Source: Sycon ciliatum
Lineage: Eukaryota > Porifera > Calcarea > Leucosolenida > Sycettidae
Length of the DNA stretch: 64,000 nt
Assembly (NCBI RefSeq): GCF_964019385.1
Contig: NC_088649.1
Location: 5,847,035 to 5,911,034 of the forward strand
Direction of reading: 5' to 3'
In this document: piece by piece, positions 34,864-50,027 of the stretch
How positions within the stretch are numbered: position 1 is the first letter of the stretch
Layout: each line of letters begins with the position of its first letter
The notes under the pieces: model-generated
Told to the model about the DNA's origin: nothing
Database searches by the model: none
What the model saw: only the letters and a program-made list of their open reading frames with translations
Translations under genes and position numbers: made by a program

Positions 34864-37800
34864 ACACACACACACACACACAAGTTGACTTCTATCTCAC
34901 ACATACACACACACATACACACACATACACACACATACACACACATACACACACATACACACACACACATACACACACACATACACAGACACACACATAC
35001 ACACACATACACACACACATATACACACACACATACACACACACATACATTCACACACATACACACACATACACACATGCACGCACGCACAAACACACCC
35101 ACCCATGATAAACATTGCAAACTTACTGGCATTCTGGCAATCAGCTGAGTCAGCATACTCGTGTGTCAAGCGTGGGTCTTTGCGACGTTGATCAGCACCA
35201 ACATCCTTCGCAGCAGGAGGAAAGAGATGCGTGGCACGGATGTGGTCGCTAGCAAGAAATGCCATCACGGCAACTGGCCAGTGGGCAGCTGTGCGGCTCT
35301 CTGCCTGGGCTGGCAGTATCATCACCTCATTGCCGTGATCCGTTAGATGACACATTCCCAGCTGCTGCGCAATCTCAAGCACCTGATCCCCGGTTAACTT
35401 TACCGGAGAGTTGGTACAGTTGCCCAGAACCTGCTCGACATTGCTGCGCTTCGCAAAGCCAAACTCATTACAAGTGATGAACGATGATCGTTGATAGGTG
35501 GGTGTGTAAAGTTTGCTGGTGATGTCACTCATCAGCCAGGTTGGTTCCAGCACCACAAGTTGCACCTGGGCAAAAAAGAAAAGACACACACATACACTCA
35601 AATAAATAGGTACCCATAGGACAAACAGACACTCACACACACTCATACACACACATACGCGCACACACATACACACACACACACCGAGACACACGAAGAC
35701 AGACATACAGAGAGACAGACAGAGAGACAGACAGAAAGACAGACAGACAGATAGAGTGACAGACACAGAAACAAAGAAAACAGATTCGGAGCCACAAATT
35801 CATCTGTCACTTCTTTGTAGGTACACGTTTTAATTCTGTGCACCTTATAAACGTGCAGGCAGGCACAGTGGGTTGGTCTAAGACCATGATTGAGAAACGA
35901 GAGGTACCAGGTTCAAGTCCTGCTTGGAAGCGGAAGGATTCTTTCCAACCGTGCTGCGACCCACACACTTTCCAACCGTGCTGCGACCCACAGTTAATTG
36001 GGAACTCGTGGCCTGGCATGAGTAAAGCCTAGTTCACATTCGACGGGGCGCGACGGGCTGCGACGTAAGGATCGACGGGAAGCGACGGGACGGTCTGACG
36101 GCGTCCAATGTGAACACCAGGAACGGGAACGAAACCGTACTACCGTACAGATCAGGAAGCGACGGGAAGAGTTGGATCGATCCAACTTTTCATACCGTAC
36201 ACGGGCGTAGACGGGGACGCAAGCATACAAAACGGCTGCAATTCGAGTGTGAACAGGAGACGGCGTCGTACGCCGACTACTCCCGATTCGTACTTGGAAA
36301 TTTTTAGCATTTCGAACACTGCGCTTCCCATGATAACTCACAGAATGGCTAGCACGACTTGAGTTGAATTTTAGCAGCATAAGAACTCATGTCACTTATT
36401 GTATTTAGGGATAGTTCAGAAGCGTGACAGACGAACTATTCTATCATTTCCTGGGGCTATTGTTTGAATTCCACAACTTTCAGGGCTAATTTTTTGGTCT
36501 TCATGAAAAACTGGTACTGTGAACTTGATTCCGCTTCTTTCAAGGAGAAATAGTTGAAAAGAAGTCCCGAAAAAAGAGAAATTAGGTTCGAAAGTTACCC
36601 CGTCACGGACCGTGCCTTATGACTCACGCCGTTCGACGTTGAACGTCGCAACGACTGCTGCATGTCGTGTCATACGAATTGTACAGGATTTTACAGCTCA
36701 CCCCAGCTCTCCCGACAAGCCCTTACGTCCCGTACCGTCGGCGTTGCGTCGAATATGAACTAGGCTAAAAACATGGATGTGGCAAATGGGATTTAGGCTT
36801 TTGGCCTATGGTTGGTGGATCTGATCTATCCTCCCCCACCGTTTACGAGCCGCATCTGACGCCTGATCATGGGGTGGTAGCGTCCCACGGAAGTGGAAAG
36901 GTGGTTCTTGACCAGGGAGTTGTACGACTCCTTGTTCTTGACCTACCCGGTACGCGAACCCGTCGAATTTTTTATTTTATTTTATAAACTCGAAACTCGG
37001 GTATTGAGCCAATAATAAAAGTAGAAAGGAAAAGGACATATGGAAACGAGTTAAGAGTAACTCTCCACCACTGTAACTAGATACTATATACAGACTATAT
37101 ACCTTCCAAGTTGGAAGGCTGTCGGTTAGCGCTACGGAGATGTGTTTAAGCTAGGTGTCAGGACGTCGAATGTCTCAGTACTCTGTCAGTTTTGTGCCTA
37201 GTTGTTGCACTTTCTGACTGTATATAGTATCTAGTTACAGTGGTGGAGAGTTACTCTTAACTCGTTTCCATATGTCCTTTTCCTTTCTACTTTTATAAAC
37301 TCACGCATATTTTGCTTAGCACACACACACACTTGAACCCTCCACAGATTATGTGACCTATATAATGTGTTTTACATTGATATCATTTTTCCTGTCCACT
37401 TTTGCACTCGCTGCACTGTGCATATTGCTACGTGGTACGTTTTCTGCTACCCACTTGACATGTGGGCAGCAGAAAACGTACCACCTAAATTAGTATTCCT
37501 GCTGATGCTGTACACACGGCACCCTCACGACACATGCTGCTACACACACATGCTCACATACATTGCAGCTCTCACCTTGTGAATCCCTTCATTTTTTTTG
37601 TCACAAAGAAACTGGGCCCGACAATGGATCGCTAGCTGAAGTTTTTTTGTGAAATGCATGGGTTTAGTCTCAACATTAAAAAGTATGGGACTGATTCTCG
37701 AGATGATGACACACCAGCAATTGTCAAAGCTAGAGAATCAATCACAGACACCAGTTGTAGATAGCTCAGCCACACAACAGGAAAGCAACAGTGCAACTAT

Positions 37801-40800
37801 ATAGGTACCGTGCTCCCGAAAATGTCTCAAAATGTCTCAATGTCTACAAGTAGAGTTCGCTTACACAGCAACAGACACTAGCACTCTTTTCGTTCGAGTC
37901 CTGGTGGTGACAGTCAATTTTTTCTCCAGACTTTTCCTGTTTGCGTCTTTCCCTCAAACCAGTGAATACTCTTTTTTTAAATGTTTATTATAAAAACATA
38001 CCAGAGGCCAAGCTAATATTTTCCTTTCTTTACCCGATGTGCACACTCAAGCTGGATTCAAATTTATTTTCATTCCTTGGTGCTCACCGCTTTAACACGC
38101 TCCCCGAATCCTTCGCTAGGCATTTCCCAAATCGGCCGGCCGAAACATTCGCCGAAAACAGTGGCTTTGAAGAAATCACCGATCTTTTCGCCGGATATGC
38201 AATTTTCCGACTGAATACGCCGAAAATCGATCTTTTAGTGCCTTTATAGCATGCAAATACAATTTCTGTAACCATTATCTGCGAAACGTGACTGCGACTT
38301 TAGGCATTTCCGAGATCGGTCAGCAAGAAAAGGACTCGAAATCAATGGCTATCAAGAAATTCCCGATAATTGCACCAAATTTACAAAATTTCGTGATGAA
38401 ATCGCCAAAAATTGATGTTTCAGTGCCTCAATAACGTGCATGTACATGTACGTGTATACTGGGATAGGTAACTTCAAGTACTGCTTTGAGCCAAATTCTG
38501 ACTTTGGGGCTTCTATAATATGGCCGAATTCGGACATTCTTTGTCCACCCTGCACTCACTCGTTGCGCACACATCCGCACACTCACTCATACGTGTACAC
38601 CACTATTGAACACGTGAACATTGCCAGTGGGGGCCACCACAGCACAGCGCCCCAACTTATTGTCTTTGCACACAATTCCGTGGTCATGACTATACAGAAC
38701 CATTGCCTAGTCTAACAAAAACTCCAGCTACGTACAACCAGAAAACCACGCCAGACCAATATGCATCCGCACACTCTAGAAAAATCAAATCACTAGAATA
38801 ATCAAAGCGATGATGTATGAAATTGCATGATGATTTCTGGGGTGGGGGGGGGGGGGGTGGGCACTCTCACTCAACTCTCCGCACAAAGACAAAAGAGGCC
38901 GACCCTGCATTCGTCACCTCCTTTTATCCCACACCGTGCTCCCTCAAACCCGTTCCTGGGTGGACAGAGAACACTATTTCTCTGCTAATTCTTATACTGT
39001 GACGTCAACCACAGAGAAGTGACATTTCACTCAGCCGATCGAAAAGCCGGTTAGGCGAAAAAATCGGGCCAATTTGGGAAAGGCCTACCCTACCCTTCGC
39101 AATACTCATATCCCCAATTCATTTCGCCAGGAACTTCACACACTGTTTCATCTTGGGCATCCTGTACGAAGACCTCAGGGCCTGTTCGGAATGCCCAAGT
39201 AAAAATAATAAAATACAATATCATGCAGGGTTCTACCCAAAGAAGGGTAGGGGGCACAGCGCTCCCCTTCTCCTATTGACCGCCTGCCTCCCTGTGAAGA
39301 AGTGGCGCTCCTTACTCATTTGTCCATTTTGGTGTGTTTGCTGGCCATTCAACGAGAAATGTGGACGATAGTATCAGATGGTTTATAAAGGCACACATAT
39401 CTGGTGTGAAGTCGGGGTACGTTGCATTTTGGGTGACAAGTCTATTTTGGAAAATGGAAAAAATGGGTTACAGGGTGTTTCCTCAGCCCCCCCCCCCCCT
39501 ACTATTTTCACCTGCTAGAAACCTGAATAGCAATGAATAAAACTAATTATGAACTCATAACCATGACTTGTGTGAACTAATTATTATTATTATTAAAATG
39601 AAAAATGTCCAGGACGTTTTCTCGTGACTATCATCAGTGGAACATCGTCACATAGTGAGAATGACTAAAACATCAAGTTACGTAGCTAGAATAATATGAC
39701 AAGGAGCGGAAGAATGTAGCAGCTCACGGTGGTTATGAGTGCACAATTAGTTATATTCATTGCTATTTTACGACTGTTGTCTCCTCATTGGTTATTAGAA
39801 ACCTGCATACAATACAATACATGCGTGCGTGTATGCACGCACAAATACGCACAGATAGACACTACATATATGCACACGCACACATTTACCTCGGCTTTCT
39901 GGTGTAGATCATGGAGATCTTGCTCCAGGTCGACCGCAATGGCTACCATTCTTTTCACCAGTTTCCAACCTTCTGCTTCGAACTTTTCACCTAAGATGAG
40001 ATTGGCCAGCAGTGTATCCTTGAACTTAACGCGGAAGTACTCGACTGCGGACATGGGAGTATCTGGTTCCTGTTGCACGTCACGGCATGTCAAAACAGAA
40101 TGCACAAATTGGCACAATTTAATAACAAAAAAATCAACAAGCCCTAAATGAAATCCTAAGAGACGGATAGACAGTAACAGCAGTAGAGCCATGTGCAAAT
40201 AATTCCCCAAATCATATAACTGGTAGTGTAATTAATATCGTGTGCCACAGCAACCGGAATGGGTGCCGTTAGTGCAGCACTCTTAGGACATTAGTATACC
40301 TTATGCGCATATTTAATTAAAAAGGCGACGTGGAGACAATTATTTTGAAAACAATGCAATGAATAAAACTATATGCACACTGATATCACAATCGTAGCAA
40401 CGAATAAAGTGTTTCAGAACGTTTTCTTGTCACAAAAATCAATGGAATTTGTGACTTAAAGGAATGCTGAAACTACAAGAGGATTTATACACTTGGACTT
40501 CACTTCGAGATTCACTTCGCAATCACACACACTTGTACCATCCTTCTGTCTGAAACCAGACTGTTCTGCAGGCAGATATTTGTCGAGATGTTTGTATAGA
40601 GCTCTGTGCGCCAGTCGTTCCTGAATCTTAGAAGTGACCGATAGAAGGGAGAACCCTGTGTATGTGTGTGTGTGTGTGTCCTTCCAACTTCAAGACGGGA
40701 CTTCATGGTAGTTTTTATAGCCAATAATGACAGCAGTTCTCATAAATATCAGCTTCGCCGTTTTTCAACACACCAACATTTCACAGATTGGGGTACACCA

Positions 40801-41345
40801 TGCAGTTGAGTATGACTCGGTACTCGAATGAAAACATAGAAATTGCATGAAGGTATGGAAAAGGCGGCGTGGCTTGTGACAGAATACCGTCGACTTATAA
40901 TCAGGAAAATGAGGTAAAGTCAACTTCGCTAGTAACGACTGCGGATATAACGACAATTCGTGAATAACGACAGAATTTCCATGCCCAGAGCAAAGTCCCA
41001 TCCCACTGTAATACATAACAATTAGACTTCAGGTATAACGACACTTCGCGAATAAGGACACCTTTTTGATGCCCCGCCGCCGAGTGTCGTTATAAGCGAA
41101 GTTGACTGTATATGGCATTTGTACCTTTCCCGAAGCTTGCACGCCACAGGGTTTTCTGGCTGCGTCTCCATCTGGTACTCTGCAAATATTGTCATCGGAG
41201 TCAGTTTCAGCCGAAGATGATGAACTTGTTATCCCACCATGGACCGGGATCACGACGGGAACCTGGTGACAGATGATAGTTCACCAGTGCAGATGAAGAA
41301 TATATAATACGCACACACACACATGCATGCACGCACACACGCACG

Positions 41346-41406
<61 letters not shown>

Positions 41407-44400
41407 AGTATTGTATAGCATCGTACCTGCAGTTCTATATAGATAGTTTGTTGGATCTGTCCGTCTGCCTTTCTTATGCAGAGGCGTTATCATAGCATCT
41501 CGCCAGTCACGAGGTATCTGGCCTGCGCAAATTTGTATCCCTGTTCATGGTCTGGCCTGGGGGAAAAAGGCGAGCTCCAGTGGGAGCAAACTGATAGTGG
41601 AGTACGTCATTCAGTGGACTCGGTACTTGGACAAACACACAGAAATTACACGACAAAGGCCTGGAAATGGGGGTGCGATGTATAACAGAATACAACTTAT
41701 AATTGGGGAAATGCGGTACATTACCAAATAGCGGTAGCGACCTCGGCGAAAATTTTAAAAATAAGTTTGGTTCCTCCCACACTGGAGCTCGCGGGGAAGC
41801 GCGAGCTCCAGTGTGGGAGCAACCAAACTTCCTTATAAATGCGGTACATGTTCATAATAATAGGTCTACCTTTGCCGAAGCTTGCACGCCGCAAGGTTGG
41901 CTGACAGCGTCTCCACCTGTTACTCTGCACACATTGTCATCGGAGTCAGTTTCAGCCGAAGATGATGAACTTGTTATCCCACCTTGGGCGGACATCATAA
42001 AGGGAACCTGGTGACAGATAATAGTTCACCAGTGCAGATGAAGAATATTATAATACGCACACGCGCAGCCGCGCGCGCGCACGCACGCACGCAGGCAGGC
42101 AGGCACGTGCGCACGCACGCCCACGCACACACGCCCACGCACACACGCATGCACGCACGCCCACACGCACACACGCACGCACGCACGCACGCACAGTAAT
42201 GTATAGCATCATATACCTGCAGTTCTAAGTTCTTAACTACATGTAGACATTGCAAAAGGATCTCAGTGGGGGTATTTCTCACTCCCCAGGCACGACTTCC
42301 CCTCGAAAAAAATGTAATTGCTCCAGTTGAGGCGCAAGGCGGCACAGTTGTCACAGGCTGAGCTCAGTCGTAGTGGCCTCACAACTCAAACCTGCAGCAT
42401 GCACGTCTCCAAATCCGCATTACCGATTTGAGGAGAGTAAAGCGGGGTTCACAGAAGCTTTTTTGCGATGCGACGCGGGATGCGACTGCCGCGAAACCGG
42501 GAAATCCCCAAATCGCAGCCATCTCGCACCCCACTCACCTGCCGCAACTGGGCCATCGCAGAAGTTAAGCTTGGCTCAACCTTTGCGATGCGACAAGCGA
42601 TTTGGCGTAAGATTTTGACCTTTTCTACAGCAAAGTTGTACAAAGGTTCAAAATTGCCTATAATTTGTACAAGTTGTACCAAACCGCGCGAATATCATGG
42701 TGACGTACCCAAATCAGCAAGACTTTGTCGCATCGCCGACTTTTTCTGTGAATGGTATTTCGCGAGTTCGCATTGCACGCGTCCATCGCAGATCCCGTCG
42801 CATCGCGTGTCGCATCGCAAAAAAGCTTCTGTGAATCTCGCTTAAAAGAAATGCACCAAAAAAGAACAGGAAAACTTTGAAACCAACAACAGCAACCCCA
42901 GAGCAAAAACAACAATAGCAAAAAAAGTCTACACACCAACTTACCGTGGCAACACACTGATGGCATGTTGGATCACAATCTGACGAGCTGCTTCCATCGT
43001 TATTGTCAGCACCGCCATGGTTGCTCACAATGATATCAGCTCCTGTAGCAATGGCCATGTTGCACTGAGATATTCCAGCATGCATTCCACCAGGCAGAGC
43101 GCTGACGCAGGATGATGCGTTGCTTGCCCCTGCTGACGCACCACTCCCACGTGTGCCTGATCCACTGGTCGCAGTGTTCGGATCTCGTGCGGGAACTGAG
43201 CTTTTTGACCCAGGGCCTGCCTGCTGCTCCTCCGCATTGAGCGTGATGTGGCCAATGGCCGGGCATGATTTGCGACCCATTTGGCAAACCAGCGTGACTT
43301 CAAACACTTCCTCATTACAGCCAATGCCATCTGCAGAGCAATTAATGAAAGATATTTATATCACTCCAGTTCTTCGTTGGTCGTCTTTAGTTCAACTTTT
43401 CACCCTGAGTGCAGGCAAGAATTTGATGATTAAGTACAGTAAACGTGGTGTAAGCGACCTCTGGTTTTAGCGACCACCTGCTTTTAACGACTGTCTTCCC
43501 ATGCACGGGCAGTTCTACACAGAAACTGCACCGGACACAGGGACCACCTGCCTTGCGCGACCAGCGCCTAACTGTTAGTGTACCAAATGCCACATTATTG
43601 GACCTGCACACAGCGACCATAACTAACCAAAAGTGCCTTCTTGGCTGCCGGGGTTGACTGCAACAGGGTTGAAGTGCGCTCTGAACCAAGTGCATGCAGT
43701 GAACAGAAGTGACAAGTGACAGTGCAGTATGCACTGCATGTACTTGAGTGAGGTGTGCTTTGCCCACACGAAAGTATTCTATGCTCCACAAATGTCAATA
43801 TGATGCCCCTTGTTGCGGTGAATTATCAATGGCTACACGTCGGCGCCTGAAAATGTGTTGAGTTGTGACAGGATCCCGGTTGGCACAGGGTTCGCTAAAC
43901 ACAGGTTTTACTGTAACGGTTCAGACTAGGTATTGTGCAGGTGGCGGCAATGAAAGTTTAATAGCAACAGTCGTGTGGGATACGATAGAGGACGATAAAA
44001 TTTGAACGCCTAGCAAGTGCCCACCACAGCAAGACAGCAGGGGCGTAACTGGTCCCCCTCCTTTAAGGGGGTGCACGGCCGCACCATGAACATGTATGTG
44101 TAGGATGGCTGGTGCATGCCATTCATGGTCATAACGTGCATACTGAACCCGCATGTAGGTTGAAATGTTTAGGGGGGGGGGGGGGGTGCACGTGCCCCGT
44201 GCCCCATGCGAGCTATGCGCCTGAGACAGCGTGTCTTCTTAGTAAGTTCTTACCTTTTGGTATGCTTGGCACTAGTGCTGTGAGAATGTGAGCGTGCCTG
44301 GAAAACTCAGCTGCTTGACTCCTCACAGTGCGCCTTGTGGACGTCAGTTGAAAGTAAAGGGTATGACCTTGCGACGCACAGTCTGGGATAAACCCGTCGA

Positions 44401-47400
44401 AGTGTGCCTCCACATGGAATTGTCGCTGAAAGTCAAGAACACGCAGAAAACACTGAAAACGGTGATGTGTGCAGCATGCGTAAGCTCTCCGGCATCGGGC
44501 ACTACTGTGTGACATTGCTGTCTCCACAGCCCACACAGAGCCTTACCAAGGGTTTTTTTAGTACAGGGTGTACTCACCGAAAGAAATGTGGCTGCCAGAT
44601 AAAGGCCAATTAAGTGCTGGTCCCATAGAAACCCTATCCATGTACTGCAAAGACACTATATCATTCTTGGTATATGCCGCTAGGAATGCTATATGCATGC
44701 ATGAGAGTATCGCCTAGGCACGTGCGCAGTTCGGCCCCATAGCTACGCAGGCAGCAACGGTCTAAGAGGGATTCACAGAAGCATTTTTGCGATGGGATCC
44801 GACGGCCGCGAAACCGGGAAATCACCACCTCGCGTCCGTCGCTCAGCTCACGCAAATGTCGCAATTGGATGATTACAGAAGTCGAACGTGGCTCCACTTC
44901 CGCACTGCCACCTGCGATGCGATGTGCGATTTGGACCTTCTTTGCACCAAAGTTGTACCGACGGTTCAAGAGTTGCTTGCAGATTTGTAAAAAGCTGTAC
45001 TTAGCCACGCGGATGCCATGGTGACGTACCAACCTGCAATGAGCTTGAGACACATCAGCAACAGGCGACGTCACATCGGTGACTTCGTCTGTGAATGGTA
45101 TTTTACCGGTTTGCATGGCGCTGTGGTGTTGTGGATCGCGTCGATCGTGCATCGCATGGCAAAAAAAGCTCGAGTGAACCCCGCTTTAAAAAGAGATATC
45201 ATCCGGTACTGCCTTCATGCAAGCAAAATATTTCATTATTTTTACCATGTCCCATGTGACCACTATACTTGACCCCTCTATATACATCTCTAGAAGTTTA
45301 CTATCACAGTATACCTGACGTATTTGGGTAGAAAGAAGGGTCAGTTCAAAGGTCAAATTCAATGCAGTATAGCAATACTGCGCAGGACAAACGGGGTTTC
45401 CCCGTGCAGTATCGAAAATACTGCATACGCTGCGAAATCATGTCATTGTTTGGCTCCATATATGACGAAAATCACGCAGAGAATAGCAAATTAATGGTGA
45501 TTCACTTCATGGCAGCATCGCCCTTGTACTTACATTGAATCTTTCTTTGCCTGGCGTGAGGGTAACATGCTCTGAAATAGTGAAAGAAGAAAGCACGCAA
45601 GCACAATCATGTGCTATCAATGAGACGTAGAATTAAATGTACATGTGGGAATAAAAGGATTGTTCTTGGTGACCTCGCAAGTGCCAGAACTTTTTTTTCA
45701 TAGTGAGCCCCTGAGAGAGAAATTGTTGGTACATACAGAACATCCATGGGGGTATCATCCCAGATTGAAACTGTGGTGACTCCATCGCATATGCACTCGG
45801 TAAGCAGGGACTCAAGACTACAAACTTACCAATTTCTTCAGGCTTGATGATTCTACCAATGAAACTCCTGACTCCAGCCGAGGTTTGAGTAGCTTCGGCA
45901 CTCATTGCCTCTGCTTGTGTGGTGGCCGGGACAGGCGCTGACAGCAGTGGTCTCTGATTTGGGTGTCCCTTCAGGAGTGTAGCAAGACAAAGACAGAAGA
46001 GAACGGGGTTTGCAAAGATAAGATTATATTGCTATCACCCAAGTGATCATGTTATTACTTGTATTGGCACATTTATGGTAGGCCTTGGGACTGTGGGGAT
46101 GGCCATATTAAAATTTTAATTTATAGCAAAGAAAAGGACCAAGGAACTACAAGTTACGATATAATGTTCACTAACGCCACCAGGTACTAAACAATCAGCT
46201 CATGCGATAACATTGCACGACACCGACCGACGGTACTGACGTTCTACAACTAACTGGCCGTCAGCTCTAGTTGTAGAACGTCAGTACCGACGGTCAGTGT
46301 CGTGCAATGTTATCGCATGACCAGATTGTTTAGTAACTGGTGGTGTTAGTGGACATTATAGTGTAACTTGTAGTTCCTTGGTCCTTTTCTTTTCTATAAA
46401 TTATAATAATAATTACCATACTATCGCATCACACATTAAAATAATTTTTGTTTCCACAAGGATTTCTCGGAAGAACATTTTCAAACAGGAGTACTTTCAC
46501 AAGTTGTGGCGTCTTAACGTATATTACAGCTGAAAAGATACCGTGAAACCGAAAAGATCGGTCTGAATCAGGGCTCGAATACAGACCGCTTAAAAATTTA
46601 TACCAAAGTACAGAATGCGTGATACGGGGGGGGGGGGGGGGAGGAGCATTCAATAAGCTAATACACTAGTTGAAGTGGTAATGCAAAACAAGAACAAGAT
46701 GTGCAAAGCACTCACCATTCCATGGAGTAACAGTTCATTCAGCTTCTTCTTGGACTCTGGAGCGGCAGAAGAAGCAAACAAGATGGCAGCCCGGGTGAAA
46801 CCATTTGAAAATAGAACTACACCGGCACAATCATGAGGTCATAAACACTACAACAGGACATATCCTTCAAGTGACAGAGAGTTCGAACTTCTCCACGACA
46901 AACACGAATGCCCAAGAAAATTGTGTGGAACAGCTTCACTGCTCAATCGAGAGATAGGTAGTGCAAGAGTGCACCAACTACATTCCATTCACAAAAAGAC
47001 GAGCGCTGGTTCTGGTGGGCACCCGTACAAGTAAGTTATTTGGTGTTTTTTTCGTGATTTTATCGTACACGGTGCAGTGCCGCGAAATTTGAAACTTGAA
47101 AAAGGGTCCAAAAGGTACCTCAACCGGTGTTTGAACCTGCACAATGTACCATTGCAATTGGAGTGAAGTGGCCTGGATTTTCATGCTTTTCCCAATTCAA
47201 TGTTTTTGGGGAAAACCTGGCCGAAATCCTATTCTTGTTATGGCTTGCTTTTTGGAGAAATAGATTTCATGAACATAATTGGAAGAGCATTCCATGGGAT
47301 TGCAAAGAAATTGTGAAAAGCTCACAATTTAACCCTTCGGCACCACTGTCGACGTATATATACGTCATGACGTGTGCACCTGCCCCACTGACGACGTATA

Positions 47401-49946
47401 CGTCCTCAGTGTACGTCGCGTTTGTACTGATGCCTCAACATCAGTGGGGCCTGGAACTGGGCCTCAGTGGGCTGAAGGCCCTGATCGACGTGTATGTGGC
47501 CAGTCTGCACAGCAGAACAGCCGCGAGCATCGAGTTTGAAGTGCGTATTTTTGGCATATCGTTCAAATAAATTGTTTTGCTCAAAGTTCGTTTTCGTCAT
47601 CTTGCCCTGCTGTTTCTCGGCAAGGTAAGTAGCTCAACTACTCTGTGTCGATGGAAGGAGTCCTGGGAAGCAGTGTGAGGCGGGTAATGACTCTGAGGAT
47701 GATTCTGGAGACAGCGAAATTGTGTCGGAGTCGTTTTCTGAGGATTACGAATTTGCTGCTATTCAAAAGATCGCAGCTGACTCGGACGCAGGGGATGCTG
47801 GAGACCAAAGAGATTTGGAAAGCGATGCTGAAGTCTCTGACACCTAGGCATGGTGTTCTGAGCAGGAGCTATCTGTCGTGAGCCCGTTTGCTGAAGTTCT
47901 TCAAGTAAACTGCGATCAAATTTGAAGGTCAGATTTTTGAAAATATTTGAATTTGAAGTCAAGTGTACTGGTCAGGCATGCATGCAGCCCACAATAGAGA
48001 TGTGCATACATGTAGGTATTGTATGTTGAGTACAGAGCCAGGCACCTACAGGATGGAGATTGCTATCTAATATGAATCCAGAATAATCCAGAATAGTCAA
48101 CAATTGTGCTATTTTGAATCACTATCAGAAATAATTGCGCAGCCGATTGTTTCTTGAATTTTCATGCGTACGTACACCGGTACGCAGTATGCACTCGGCT
48201 GTTTAGGGAATGCTTCAGACTATTTAGATAGCTGGATTGTCTTGCCGGCGAGTGTCCAAATCAGAGAATGAGCAGCATTGCATTCTCCATCAATATGACT
48301 TTACCTGTGCCGCGTACGTACGTACGCGTGCGGCCAGAGATGAATCACCCTGGGATGCGCCGAGCACAGTGAGCCAACCGCTGCCACTGCACCGGCTGCT
48401 ATTATAGCTGATGCAGTTGCTGTGGTTGCTACTCCAGTTACTCGGCATCCTCACTGTCCATCACATGGTTTTGGCTTGAAGTAGGTAGGGCTGCTGGAGG
48501 ATTCAAGCTTTACGAGGCGCCCAAGAAAAAGAAAGACCCATTCTGGATCGCGAAGTCGCATATGATGCAAGCGCCGTATAAAACGAGTTGCTGTACTCTA
48601 GTCTAGGTTGCCGTAGAACACCAGGATCATATCAAGCATGTTATATGACATTTCTCCATTCTGAAGTCAATACTGACCAGTTATAGCACTGCTTGCCATT
48701 GCTTGTCTGATCTTTGTCGTCAATTGCCCAAATTGAATGAATTTTGAGGAAAAATCGCCAAAAGTCGCATATCTAAATATGGTGTTATGAGTCTCGTACA
48801 ATGAAATCCTACAAAATTTCTTTGGATTCACAGTGCATATGTCCATACCCAACATATCCAACCAATTTTGGACCAGAATATGCATTTTCAAAAATTGCCA
48901 TTTTTGGCCCAGTGGGAGGTGATTTTCCAGTCAGGGCTGAAAGGGTTAAAAAAGAAAGGGGCGTATGGATACAATGGATACAATTTAAGAGTAACTGTCC
49001 ACCACTGTAATTATATCATCATGTGACAGTCAGCAAAAACTAGGCATAAAACTGACAGAGTACTGAGACATTCGACGACCTGACACCTAGCTTCAACACA
49101 TCTCCGAAGCGCTAACCAACAGCCTTCCAACTTGGAAGGTTCTAGTCAAGGGTAGACCAAAGAGGGGAAGGTAAGCGCAATGAAAATGAGTACAAGCTGA
49201 AGTCCCACGGGAACAAGGAATGTCGATTGTTGCTGTCACGAACATTACGGCGAAACGTACGTTGTGTGAAACTACTTGTTTCATAGTCATCTAGTCCATC
49301 ACATTGTAATGCAGGAGTGCTCTGAGAGTTTGGCGTTCAGTTTTGTACAATTCGTTTTCGCAGAGCTTCCCCTTCTTTGTTTATCTTTGAAATTTCTGAG
49401 CCGCACACGTTGGGCGGAGTGCTGCTTTGCTGCTTCGAATTTTACTTAGACCGCTTTCTCAAATATCTTACTGGTCTCAGAATCGTCCAATAACAGTCGC
49501 CATTCTTTGTTCCCATGGGACTTAATCTTGTGCTCATTTTCGTTGCGCTTACCTTCCCCTCTTTGGTCTACCTTAACTTAGAACCTTCCGAGTTGGAACG
49601 CTGTTGGTTAGCACTTCGGAGATGTGTTGGAGCTAGGTGTCAGGTCGTCGAACGTCTCAGTACTCTGTCAGTTGTGTGCCTAGTCGTTGCACTTTCTGAC
49701 TGTATACAGTATCTGGTTACAGTGATGGAGAGTTACTCTTCACTCGTATCCATATGCGCCTTTGCTTTTTACATTTATTATTTGCTCAACATCTGAATTG
49801 CAAAAAGTTCAAAATTTGACCCGTCAAAAGCTAGGATATCATCTTTTTTATGAATGGACTGTAGTGTAGCAGGCTCCATTCATCATTTCATAAGAGAACA
49901 TGCACGCCATCAAACACAATAAACCAACCAAAGAGAATCACCCAAT

Positions 49947-50027
<81 letters not shown>

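Larger units (their letters stand above)
40790..42240. repeat. Tandem duplication of an intron-exon-intron block
   Basis: Unit A about 40790-41445 and unit B about 41560-42240 share tcggtacts..aaaacacagaaat flanks, the whole 138-nt exon, and a tail with CA-type repeats plus gtatagcatc.tacctgcagttct. Unit A also holds the MITE at 40917-41108, absent from B, so that insertion postdates the duplication. Unit B has a small inverted repeat at 41767-41828. Confidence 0.75.

Noticed and set aside
35866-35945. A functional tRNA gene
   Set aside because: B box is good, but the sequence does not fold into a complete cloverleaf and has a SINE-like tail with a repeated unit.
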